From the NCBI GenBank assembly GCA_905233795.1, contig CAJOFP010000035.1, positions 1-16,426 on the forward strand: DNA of 16,426 nucleotides, written 5' to 3'. Shown here piece by piece: positions 8,066-15,260 of this stretch. How positions within the stretch are numbered: position 1 is the first letter of the stretch; every line of letters begins with the position of its first letter. A program made the position numbers and the translations under genes. The stretch is from an uncultured Oscillibacter sp. Lineage in GTDB: Bacteria; Bacillota; Clostridia; Oscillospirales; Oscillospiraceae. The notes under the pieces are model-generated. The model made no database searches and was not told the DNA's origin. It saw nothing but the letters and a program-made list of their open reading frames with translations.

Positions 8066-8500
8066 TTATAAATTCGAGATTTCGTCCGAGGACACCAGCG
8101 CGATCCCTTTCGACGACAAAGCCGCCGACGCTTTCGCAATATCCGTTACGCGGAAAATCATATACGCCGATCCGCCTTTTTCGCCGCTTAAAAACGCGTA
8201 CATATATTCAATATTCACTTGCGCTTCGCTTAACGCCGACAATACGCCGTTCAGACCGCCGGGAACATCCGGCACCGCGACGCCTAACACATCCGTGACG
8301 GAACTCACGAAACCCGCGTCTCTCAGCGCCGCGACGGTTTTATATACGTCGTCCGCGATAATACGGGCAATGCCAAACTCACTGGTTTCCGCCAGAGAAA
8401 ACGCCCGCATATCAATATTGGCTTCCGCCAGCACACGCGTCATATCATACAGCGTTCCGGGCTTGTTCTCTAAAAATACAGAAATCTGCTTCACGCTCAT
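8066..8500 (-). CDS. Tandem ACT-domain protein
   Basis: A 144-residue protein made of two ACT domains: about 1-68 (ISVFLENKPGTLYDMTRVLAEANIDMRAFSLAE) and about 69-142 (VAVPDVPGGLNGVLSALSEAQVNIEYMYAF). ACT domains bind amino acids and control partner enzymes. Stand-alone two-ACT proteins of this size are common next to paaK and iorAB in anaerobic Bacillota, so an aromatic amino acid ligand is plausible, though no ligand is proven. The ATG at 8500 has SD GGGGGAT about 9 bases upstream and sits 38 bases after paaK. A terminator follows, so this is the last gene of the unit. Confidence 0.88.
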   Translation of the reverse strand: MSVKQISVFLENKPGTLYDMTRVLAEANIDMRAFSLAETSEFGIARIIADDVYKTVAALRDAGFVSSVTDVLGVAVPDVPGGLNGVLSALSEAQVNIEYMYAFLSGEKGGSAYMIFRVTDIAKASAALSSKGIALVSSDEISNL

Positions 8501-8538
8501 AGATTTTATCCCCCGTGATTTTTAATTTAAATTAAAAT

Positions 8539-9840
8539 TTAAATCTTGCGCTTGTCAATCACGCGGACGGCTTTCCCCTCGCTCCGGACAATCGACTTCG
8601 GCGCGACAAGCGTCACTTTGGCCGTCAAGCCCAGCATAGACCGCAGACCGTCCACAAGGTCTTTCTGACGTTTGCTGATTTCGCCCATGTTATCCGTGAA
8701 CATTTCGGGCGTCATCTCGACCTGTACGTCAAGCGTGTCCGTGTGATTCACGCGATCCACGATAATCTGATAATTCGCGGGATAGCCTTGATTTAATAAA
8801 ACCGTCTCAATCTGTGACGGGAAGACATTTACGCCGCGAATAATCAACATATCGTCCGAACGTCCGCGAGGCTTCGACATTTTCACATGAGTACGCCCGC
8901 AAGCGCATTTTTCATGCGTCAGTACGCATATATCCCGCGTCCGGTAGCGCAATAACGGGAACGCTTTTTTCGTAATCGACGTGAAAACCAATTCGCCCTG
9001 TTCGCCGTCCGGCAAGACTTCGCCTGTCTCCGGGTCTATAATCTCGGCAATAAAATGATCTTCGTTAATATGCATTCCCGTCTGCGCCGAACACTCAAAA
9101 GACACGCCGGGACCGGACAGTTCCGTTAAGCCGTAAATATCATAGGCTTTGATTCCAAGCGTATTTTGAATATCCTGCCGCATTTCCTCCGACCACGCTT
9201 CCGCGCCGAAAATGCCGGCCTTTAACGGAATTTGATCCGGCGTCAGTCCCATTTCTTTCATCGTCTCGGCGATATAAGCCGCGTAAGACGGCGTGCAACA
9301 TAAAATTGTCGCGTTCAAATCCCGAATGAACATGATTTGCCGTTCCGTATTGCCTGAGGAAGTCGGGATGGTCAGACAGCCTACTTTATGACTGCCGCCG
9401 TTTAAACCCGGTCCGCCTGTGAACAGGCCATATCCATAAGAGACTTGACAGACATCTTCATTAGAACCGCCGGCGGCCACGATAGCGCGGGCGCAACAAG
9501 TCTCCCATAAATCAATATCTTCTTGAGTATAGAACGCCACAACGCGCTTACCGGTCGTCCCGGACGTGGACTGAATCCGCACGCAGTTTTGCAACGGCGT
9601 CGCCAACAGACCATACGGGTACGCCTTGCGTAAATCGTCTTTGCTTAAAAACGGGAGTTTATACAAATCATCACGGGATTTAATATCATCCGGCGTGACG
9701 CCCTTTTCTTCCATTTTCTTGCGATAATACGGCACGTTGTCCCAGACGTGTTTCACCTGTTTGACAAGCCGTTCATCCTGCCACTGTTTGATCTGTTCCC
9801 GGCTCGCGGTTTCGATCTCAGGCTGATAATATTTCTCCAA
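8539..9840 (-). CDS. paaK: Phenylacetate-CoA ligase (AMP-forming)
   Basis: An adenylate-forming ligase of about 433 residues, the normal length, which joins phenylacetate or a related aryl-acetate to CoA using ATP. Numbering from the upstream TTG at 9849, the ATP-loop motif STSGTTGK is at 94-101 and YGLTE at 239-243. YRTRDIC and the RGRSDDMLIIRGVNVFPSQIE stretch near the start of the C-terminal lid domain are family hallmarks, and the catalytic Lys near the end lies in RSEGKAVRV. There is no nearby ATG. SD AAGGA directly abuts the TTG at 9849 but is 9 bases from the TTG at 9840, which I prefer. Next to iorAB it probably handles aryl-acetate/aryl-acetyl-CoA made from aromatic amino acids and could yield ATP if run in reverse. 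Confidence 0.92.
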   Translation of the reverse strand: MEKYYQPEIETASREQIKQWQDERLVKQVKHVWDNVPYYRKKMEEKGVTPDDIKSRDDLYKLPFLSKDDLRKAYPYGLLATPLQNCVRIQSTSGTTGKRVVAFYTQEDIDLWETCCARAIVAAGGSNEDVCQVSYGYGLFTGGPGLNGGSHKVGCLTIPTSSGNTERQIMFIRDLNATILCCTPSYAAYIAETMKEMGLTPDQIPLKAGIFGAEAWSEEMRQDIQNTLGIKAYDIYGLTELSGPGVSFECSAQTGMHINEDHFIAEIIDPETGEVLPDGEQGELVFTSITKKAFPLLRYRTRDICVLTHEKCACGRTHVKMSKPRGRSDDMLIIRGVNVFPSQIETVLLNQGYPANYQIIVDRVNHTDTLDVQVEMTPEMFTDNMGEISKRQKDLVDGLRSMLGLTAKVTLVAPKSIVRSEGKAVRVIDKRKI

Positions 9841-9914
9841 AATAATCAATCCTTATTTTATTATTATTTTTTCACCCCGCGATTATATTATTTTCATATT
9901 ATTTTTTATTATTT

Positions 9915-10715
9915 TTAACTTACTTTCGCCGGATAGCGCGCCTCAAACGCGTTTAAGATTTTTAATAATCTCCCGTCCAGATACGTCAACGCTTTTTCGC
10001 GCAATCTCACCGGGACGCCGTAATAAGCCTCCGCGATACTTCCCGTAATCGCCGCTATGGTATCACTGTCACCGCCGATAGAAATCGCGTTGCGTATAGC
10101 GTCCTCAAAATCCGTTGACTCGAAAAACGCTTCCAGCGCCTGCGGCACGGAATTTTGACAGGTTTCGTTAAATTGATAACTCTCCCGAATCTCATCCAGC
10201 GTAAAATCAATCGCATAATAATTTTTTATAATATAATCCCGGATTTCCGTGATACTTTTTCCGATACGCGCCAGATAAATCGCCATTGTGACGGCTTCCG
10301 CGCCTTTCAGTCCCTCCGGGTGTCCGTGCGTTACGACAGTTACATCCCGCGAAAACGCTTTCGCCTGTTCCGGGGAATCCGCGACCCACGCGCAACCGCT
10401 GACCCGCATGGCCGCGCCGTTGCCGTAACTGTTATACGGCTTTGGATCGTCCGCGTACATCCAGTGGAAAAATCTTCCGCCGTAACCGCAATTCGGGTAC
10501 GGCTGACCGATCTCCCGCATACAGATTACAGACTGTTCAGGCAAATCCCGAAATTGATTGTCCGCGCTCCGCATGAACGCCTCACACAGCGCGATTGTCA
10601 TGACGGAATCATCTGTAAAATAGCATTTTTCATGCAATAACGTGAAATCTTTAGAGCGATAATTATTGAATTCAAACCGCGAACCCGCTATATCGCCGAT
10701 AATCGCGCCAATCAC
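9915..10715 (-). CDS. ADP-ribosylglycohydrolase-family protein
   Basis: A 266-residue member of the DraG/ADPRH family, which uses two metal ions to remove ADP-ribose from proteins or small molecules. Metal-site motifs are present: GDIAGSRFE at 7-15, TDDS at 34-37 and GGDSDT at 214-219. The length and ends look complete. The start is GTG at 10715 with a perfect AGGAGG about 10 bases upstream. It lies between iorB and paaK, 141 and 74 bases from them, a place not usual for this family. The substrate is unknown: it may reverse ADP-ribosylation of a redox enzyme, by analogy with DraG acting on nitrogenase reductase, or act on free ADP-ribosylated molecules. No ADP-ribosyltransferase is visible nearby. 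Confidence 0.87.
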   Translation of the reverse strand: MIGAIIGDIAGSRFEFNNYRSKDFTLLHEKCYFTDDSVMTIALCEAFMRSADNQFRDLPEQSVICMREIGQPYPNCGYGGRFFHWMYADDPKPYNSYGNGAAMRVSGCAWVADSPEQAKAFSRDVTVVTHGHPEGLKGAEAVTMAIYLARIGKSITEIRDYIIKNYYAIDFTLDEIRESYQFNETCQNSVPQALEAFFESTDFEDAIRNAISIGGDSDTIAAITGSIAEAYYGVPVRLREKALTYLDGRLLKILNAFEARYPAKVS

Positions 10716-10856
10716 TGCCGTTTTACCTCCTTCAGGACTGTTTTTTTAAAATATATAACTTAAATTCAGCTTAAATTTTTAAAATTATTTATATATTTTA
10801 AATTTATATTTCAATCTATCCGGCTTGATTTATTTTAAATTATTTTAAAATTTTAA

Positions 10857-11429
10857 TTACGCGTTTTTGCCCAGTTCAAACGCCTTTTGATTTAATTTTA
10901 AAAATTTCGGCGGAACAATCGCCTGTAAAGCCTTTTGCCATGCCTCATCCGAAAAATCGAAATAACGCGACAATCTGCCCATCAGGACAATATTGACGGC
11001 TTTTCCGCTTCCGGCCTGTTCCGCGAGAGACAGACAGTCCAGCGCGTCTACTTTTACGCCCGCGGCCCGCATTTTTTCCGTCAGATTTTCGGGATATTGC
11101 GCCGCGCCGGTAATCACCGGCATAGGGTCAACCTGTTGCGTGGACGTGACAATCTGTCCGCCGGGCTTTAAATATTCCAGCCACCGCGCCGCTTCCAATA
11201 ATTCAAAAGAGACAATCGCGTCCGCGCCGCCCTTGTCAATCACGGGCGAATAAACTTTATCGCCGTATCGCACATAAGTCACGACGCTTCCGCCGCGCTG
11301 GGACATGCCGTGAACTTCAGAGACTTTCACGTCATAGCCCTGTTCAAGCAATAAATAGCCCAATAATTTACTTGCCAATAAACTGCCCTGTCCGCCTACG
11401 CCGACAATCATGATACTTTTCGTCTCCAA
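10857..11429 (-). CDS. iorB: Indolepyruvate:ferredoxin oxidoreductase, beta subunit
   Basis: A 190-residue protein of the gamma-type domain of 2-oxoacid:ferredoxin oxidoreductases. SIMIVGVGGQGSLLASKLLG near the N-terminus and EVHGMSQRGGSVVTYVRYG are family motifs. With IorA it decarboxylates aryl pyruvates to aryl-acetyl-CoA and reduces ferredoxin. The start is TTG at 11429: the distance from it to GVGGQG matches homologues, and AAAGGGGG lies 8 bases upstream inside the last codons of iorA. The in-frame ATG at 11411 is a less likely alternative. It begins four bases after the iorA stop, in the same frame, so translation is probably coupled. The gene itself looks intact, though its partner iorA is broken. 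Confidence 0.9.
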   Translation of the reverse strand: METKSIMIVGVGGQGSLLASKLLGYLLLEQGYDVKVSEVHGMSQRGGSVVTYVRYGDKVYSPVIDKGGADAIVSFELLEAARWLEYLKPGGQIVTSTQQVDPMPVITGAAQYPENLTEKMRAAGVKVDALDCLSLAEQAGSGKAVNIVLMGRLSRYFDFSDEAWQKALQAIVPPKFLKLNQKAFELGKNA

Positions 11430-11432
11430 AAT

Positions 11433-12236
11433 TCACGCCCCCTTTCCGGATTTATCCGCCGCGTTCGCCGCATTATTCGCGTTATTTGCCGTATCGCCGC
11501 CGCCCGCCGCGTTCGCCGTATTATTCGCGCTGTTCGCGTCTTTCGCCGTACTTTCAAACGCGTTGAATTTGCAAAGCTGTTCGCACACGCCGCAACCCAC
11601 GCATAACGTGTTGTCAACATGCGCCTTGCCGTTTTTGATCGAAATCGCCGGACAGCCGATCCGCATACAGGATTTACAGCCGACACACTTGTCACGATTG
11701 ACTTTTAACGGCGCGTTGTGCTTGACGTATTTCAATAACGCGCACGGACGCCGTGAGATAATCACAGACGGCTCGTCAACGGCCAGTTCTTCCCGGACGG
11801 CTTTTTCCGTCTCGGCCAGATTATACGGATCAACCACGCGTACACGTTGAATCCCCATAGCGCGGCACAGACTTTCCAGATCAATCTTGCCCGCCGGATC
11901 GCCTTTGATATTATAACCCGTCGTCGGGTTTTGCTGATGTCCCGTCATGCCCGTGATAGAATTATCTAATATAATCACAGTCGAATTGGATTGATTATAC
12001 GCGATATTTGCAAGACCTGTCATGCCGGAGTGCATAAACGTCGAATCGCCGATGACCGCGACGGTTTTATTTTCACTCGCTTTGCCCAACGCTTTATTAA
12101 ATCCGTGAATCGCGCTGACCGACGCGCCCATGCACAGCGTCATTTCCATAGCCGATAACGGCGCGACCGCTCCCAGCGTATAACAGCCAATATCGCCCAA
12201 GACTGTAGCCTTGCATTTATTTAAAATATAAAATAA
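11433..12236 (-). pseudogene. iorA: iorA 3' fragment: TPP-binding core, two 4Fe-4S sites and a low-complexity tail
   Basis: This is the C-terminal half of IorA, one base out of frame with the 5' half. Homologous text begins at FYILNKCKATVLGDIGCYTLG (about 12236 on) and runs through CMGASVSAIHGF. The thiamine-diphosphate/metal site follows (GDSTFMHSG, then DNSITGMTGHQQNP). Two ferredoxin-type clusters come next: CVGCKSCMRIGCP and CVGCGVCEQLC. A tail rich in Ala and Asn (about 35 residues) ends the frame at TGA 11433-11435. The nearest start, TTG at 12200, has no SD and would begin inside a conserved motif, so this piece is unlikely to be made alone. The family's GCPHR motif, expected just upstream, is missing at the break. 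Confidence 0.85.
11436..11540 (-). repeat. Low-complexity Ala/Asn/Gly coding stretch at the iorA 3' end
   Basis: About 35 codons, mostly GCN and AAY with a short GGG run, encode a tail such as NNANNAANAAD after the second ferredoxin motif. IorA proteins I know of end soon after that motif, so this is an addition. Its composition looks like a flexible linker. Confidence 0.7.
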
Positions 12237-13237
12237 GGCGGAATGGCGTCGTCTAATTTTTTCCCCGTCGGGACCTGTAAATTTAATTTCTCGGAGATTA
12301 AATTCTGCGAAAATTCGCCTAATAAACTAAATTTATCTTTGCCGACAGGATTTAATCCCAATTCCCGACAGTGCGTCTCAATAAACGGGTCAAGCTCTTC
12401 CACAATCACTAAATTTTCTACGGATTTAGCGAAATTTTTGATTTTCTCAACCGGAAGCGGCCAGATCACGCCTAATTTCAATACCGGATATTTACCCCCA
12501 CAGGCTTCTTTTACATATTGATAACTTGTGGAAGATGTAATAATGCCAATATGATTATTTTCGCCCGGTTCGATGAAATTCAAATCCGTATCTTCAGCAA
12601 ATTTTGTCAGGTCTTTCATACGCTGTTCCACAATGGGATGGCGTCTAATCGCGTTGCCCGGCATCATGACATATTTGGCGATATTCTTTTCATACGGCTT
12701 GGCCGGTAATTCAATCCGTTCGCCCGTCTCAATCACGGATTGAGAATGCGCCACGCGGGTACACATTTTTAATAAAACCGGGCAATCAAATCGCTCTGAA
12801 ATTTCATAAGCCCGTTTGACAAATTCCAACGCCTCACGCGAATCCGACGGCTCCAACATGGGCAGTTTCGCCGATCTCGCGTAATGCCGCGAATCCTGTT
12901 CGTTTTGGGACGAGTGCATTCCGGCGTCGTCCGCTACGGCGATAATCATTCCGGCGTTTACGCCCGTATAAGACACTGTAAATAACGGGTCCGCCGCGAC
13001 GTTCAATCCGACGTGTTTCATGCCGCAAAAACTGCGTTTCCCGGCTAAACTCGCCCCGAACGCCGTTTCCATAGCGACTTTCTCATTCGGCGCCCATTCA
13101 CAGTAAATCTCATCATATTTCGCGGCTTCTTCCGTAATTTCCGTACTGGGCGTACCGGGATAACTGGATACAATCGCGCATCCCGCCTCGTACAGGCCCC
13201 GCGCCGCCGCCGCGTTGCCCAGCATTAACTGTTTCAT
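12221..13237 (-). CDS. iorA: iorA 5' fragment: indolepyruvate:ferredoxin oxidoreductase alpha subunit, truncated by frameshift
   Basis: A 338-codon N-terminal half of IorA. It begins MKQLMLGNAAAARGLYEAG, with the family motifs SYPGTPSTEITE, CEWAPNEKVAMETAFGAS, MKHVGLNVAADP and GMHSSQNEQDSRHYA. It then runs to LDDAIPP, where homologues continue RPP..C.GCPHR. Here the frame instead reads YFIF and stops. The frame is open 10 codons further upstream (to 13267), but the ATG at 13237 is the family start and has SD AGGAG 11 bases away. The lesion is a net loss of roughly 40 bases plus a frame change. The product would lack the thiamine-diphosphate and iron-sulfur half, so IOR activity is not expected unless the true sequence is intact. 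Confidence 0.87.
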   Translation of the reverse strand: MKQLMLGNAAAARGLYEAGCAIVSSYPGTPSTEITEEAAKYDEIYCEWAPNEKVAMETAFGASLAGKRSFCGMKHVGLNVAADPLFTVSYTGVNAGMIIAVADDAGMHSSQNEQDSRHYARSAKLPMLEPSDSREALEFVKRAYEISERFDCPVLLKMCTRVAHSQSVIETGERIELPAKPYEKNIAKYVMMPGNAIRRHPIVEQRMKDLTKFAEDTDLNFIEPGENNHIGIITSSTSYQYVKEACGGKYPVLKLGVIWPLPVEKIKNFAKSVENLVIVEELDPFIETHCRELGLNPVGKDKFSLLGEFSQNLISEKLNLQVPTGKKLDDAIPPYFIF

Positions 13238-13354
13238 AAATTCAATTTCTCCTGTTTCCTCGCACAATAAAATATAAAATTAAATATTATTAAAATTAAA
13301 TTAATATAATAATTGATTATAATATTTTAATTTTATATATTTTTTTATATATTC

Positions 13355-13669
13355 TCAATCTTTCCCCAAGAAATCGGCATGTCCCACGCGTTCGATAATT
13401 TCACGCATGACGCCGCCTTCGCCGCCGTCCAGCATGGAACGCCGTACACGACTGATCGTCGCGCTGCTCGCGCCGGTATTCGCCAGAACGTCCGAATAGA
13501 CCATGCCGCCGCTTAAGCATACGGCTGTATAATAACGCTGTTCCATGCTCCGCAATTCGTTAGGGGTACATAAATCTTGGAAAAAGCGGTGGCACTCGTC
13601 TAAGTCCTTCAGCGTCAGGACAGCCTCATAGAGAGCCAAGCTCCGCGCTTTCGCCTTATCAACCGCCAC
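13355..13669 (-). CDS. YerC/YecD-type TrpR-like DNA-binding protein
   Basis: A 104-residue protein of the TrpR-related YerC/YecD family. The core ELRSMEQRYYTAVCLSGG is followed by a helix-turn-helix at about 57-78 (YSDVLANTGASSATISRVRRSM), as in TrpR. The start is GTG at 13669, with AGAGGGGG 8 bases upstream. It is the first gene after a strong promoter and lies 117 bases upstream of iorA on the same strand, with no terminator seen between. A TrpR relative at the head of an aromatic-amino-acid degradation unit suggests it controls the unit, and the dyads over its own promoter suggest autoregulation. Neither is proven, and whether it binds tryptophan cannot be read from the sequence. Confidence 0.9.
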   Translation of the reverse strand: MAVDKAKARSLALYEAVLTLKDLDECHRFFQDLCTPNELRSMEQRYYTAVCLSGGMVYSDVLANTGASSATISRVRRSMLDGGEGGVMREIIERVGHADFLGKD

Positions 13670-13688
13670 AGGTATCGCCCCCTCTCCC

Positions 13689-13734
13689 GCGTGATTTCAC
13701 GCTGAACGCGATTTTAACACGTTAAAGCGTGAAA
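13689..13734. promoter_or_regulatory. Nested dyads over the yerC promoter, candidate operator
   Basis: Three inverted repeats interlock here. GCGTGA-TT-TCACGC lies at 13689-13702. TTTCACGCT (13695-13703) pairs with AGCGTGAAA (13726-13734). TTTAAC-AC-GTTAAA at 13713-13726 is centred in the promoter. Three copies of the half-site GCGTGA/TCACGC result. They cover the span from the -35 edge to beyond the -10, so a bound protein would block RNA polymerase. YerC is the obvious candidate. Confidence 0.6.
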
Positions 13735-13739
13735 GGCAA
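13711..13739 (-). promoter_or_regulatory. Sigma-A promoter of the yerC-ior-paaK unit
   Basis: On the minus strand TTGCCT (13734-13739) and TAAAAT (13711-13716) are separated by 17 bases. Transcription would start near 13704. No other equally good promoter was seen before the terminator at 7990-8023, so it may serve all genes from yerC to the ACT gene. Confidence 0.68.
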
Positions 13740-13880
13740 GCGCTTTTTTATATTTATCAAATTTTCTATGTTTTTTATATTTATTATCCCAAAAGACCGG
13801 CGATTTTTAGATATTTAAATAAAATTAATAAAATATATATTAAATTTCAAGACGGCGAATGAATATTTATAAAAAAACGG

Positions 13881-13908
13881 TTGTGTTTTGCGAAAAAAGT
13901 TGTATACT
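13881..13908 (+). promoter_or_regulatory. Possible promoter of the LRR-cytidine deaminase gene
   Basis: TTGTGT (13881-13886) and TATACT (13903-13908) are 16 bases apart, followed by an A/T-rich leader. Two TATAAT words at 13919-13933 lack a good partner at the right distance. Confidence 0.4.
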
Positions 13909-13987
13909 GTGGGATTGATATAATTGATATAATAGAAAAATAGATATATAAAAGATATGCGCGAAAGATGGGAGCGGAGAAATTAAA

Positions 13988-15145
13988 ATGGAGAATCAAT
14001 TTCGGATTGAAAACGGGATATTGATCAAATATGACGGCCCCGGCGGCAATGTGACAATCCCGGACGGTATACGGGCGATTGGCGCGGGCGCGTTTTTGAA
14101 TCATGAAAATTTACGGAGCGTCGTGATTCCGGAGGGCGTGGAGGAAATCAGCGGCGATTTCTTTTCGGAAACGCCATTGGGCGCGTTTTCCGGCTGTATG
14201 CAATTAGCTGTTGTGAAACTCCCGGAAAGCCTGTCGGAAATCGGGTGCCGGGCGTTTTATGGCTGTAAATCCATGCGTAATATCACGCTTCCGGCGGGAT
14301 TGAAAAAAATAGGCAATCGGGCGTTTGAGAATTGCGAGAATTTAAAAAATATTATTATCCCGGACGGCGTCAGCGAGATTGATTACGGCGTATTCATGGG
14401 CTGTACGGCATTGAGAGAAGCGGCGTTCCCGGCGGGCGTGACGGTCATGCGCGAGTACGCGTTTTCCGGCTGCGTATCGCTGGAAAAAATAGATTTGCCA
14501 AAGGGTTTAAAGGCGATTGATTTTAGCGCGTTCCAGAATTGCAAGAATCTGCGGCGGATTTATATCCCGGATACGGTAAAAGAAATCGGCGATTACGCGT
14601 TTGAGAACTGTGAAAATTTAATCAGCGCGATGATAGACAAAAACGTCGAGAAAATCGGTGAAAACGCGTTTAACGGCTGTAAAAATCTGACGATTCGGAC
14701 AAGTTCGGAGTCAACAGCGGAAAATTACGCGCAAAATCATGAAATCCGCGTGTTGACGTTTGAAAAATTACGGGACGCGGCGGAGGATATGCGCCGGAAA
14801 GCATACGCGCCGTATTCTAATTTTGGGGTCGGCGCGGCGTTGGAATGCGAGGACGGGACGGTCTACACGGGCTGTAACGTGGAAAACGCGTCGTATCCGG
14901 CTGGAATTTGCGCGGAGCGTAACGCGGTATTTCACGCCGTCTCAGAGGGACAGACGAAATATGCCCGTATGGTGATTATCGGTTCCGGGGATCAGCCTTG
15001 TGTTCCGTGCGGGATGTGCCGTCAGGTTATCGCCGAGTTTTCGCCGGATATGGAAATTATTTGTTTAGGCAAAAACGGCGGGGCTAAAAAGTTTTTTATG
15101 CGGGATTTACTCCCGGAGAGTTTCGGAGCGGGTAATTTAAAATAA
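13988..15145 (+). CDS. Leucine-rich-repeat (BspA-type) protein fused to cytidine deaminase
   Basis: A 385-residue two-part protein. Residues 1-256 are LRR_5/BspA-type repeats of about 23 residues (units such as VTIPDGIRAIGAGAF, LPAGLKKIGNRAFENC, IYIPDTVKEIGDYAFENC), ending in the usual cap of this repeat family (STAENYAQNHEIRV). Residues 257-380 are a complete cytidine deaminase domain. AYAPYSNFGVGAAL and GCNVENASY are hallmarks; the zinc ligands are Cys308, Cys341 and Cys344, and Glu310 is the proton shuttle (CAERNA; PCGMCRQV). The deaminase would convert cytidine or deoxycytidine to uridine forms. There is no signal peptide, so it should be cytoplasmic, unlike many BspA-type proteins. The ATG has GGAG 8 bases upstream. 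No stop, frameshift or internal SD divides the parts, so the fusion looks real. Confidence 0.9.
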   Translation: MENQFRIENGILIKYDGPGGNVTIPDGIRAIGAGAFLNHENLRSVVIPEGVEEISGDFFSETPLGAFSGCMQLAVVKLPESLSEIGCRAFYGCKSMRNITLPAGLKKIGNRAFENCENLKNIIIPDGVSEIDYGVFMGCTALREAAFPAGVTVMREYAFSGCVSLEKIDLPKGLKAIDFSAFQNCKNLRRIYIPDTVKEIGDYAFENCENLISAMIDKNVEKIGENAFNGCKNLTIRTSSESTAENYAQNHEIRVLTFEKLRDAAEDMRRKAYAPYSNFGVGAALECEDGTVYTGCNVENASYPAGICAERNAVFHAVSEGQTKYARMVIIGSGDQPCVPCGMCRQVIAEFSPDMEIICLGKNGGAKKFFMRDLLPESFGAGNLK

Positions 15146-15260
15146 TAAAAATAATATATTTTAATTTTATATATTTTATATATTTATTTTATATAATTTT
15201 GTGATAGTATTGATGATTATAAATTTATATAATTTTATTATGTAAGGAGTTTATAAAATT

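Larger units (their letters stand above)
13670..13987. other. Divergent intergenic region between yerC and the LRR-cytidine deaminase gene
   Basis: This 318-base gap holds the yerC promoter and dyads at its left end, a promoter-like pair for the plus-strand gene at 13881-13908, and an SD (GGAG) at about 13976-13979. The middle, about 13740-13880, is A/T-rich and I see no gene, hairpin or repeat in it beyond a short palindrome AAGCGCTT at 13738-13745. Confidence 0.6.

Noticed and set aside
11408..11850. Long overlapping open frames on both strands opposite iorA (for example 11410-11850 plus)
   Set aside because: They are shadows of the low-complexity GCN/AAY stretch and of iorA, with no SD and no recognisable domain.
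15146..15260. T-box or other amino-acid-responsive leader upstream of ilvE
   Set aside because: The gap is short and nearly all A/T, with no T-box consensus, no antiterminator stem and no terminator before the start.
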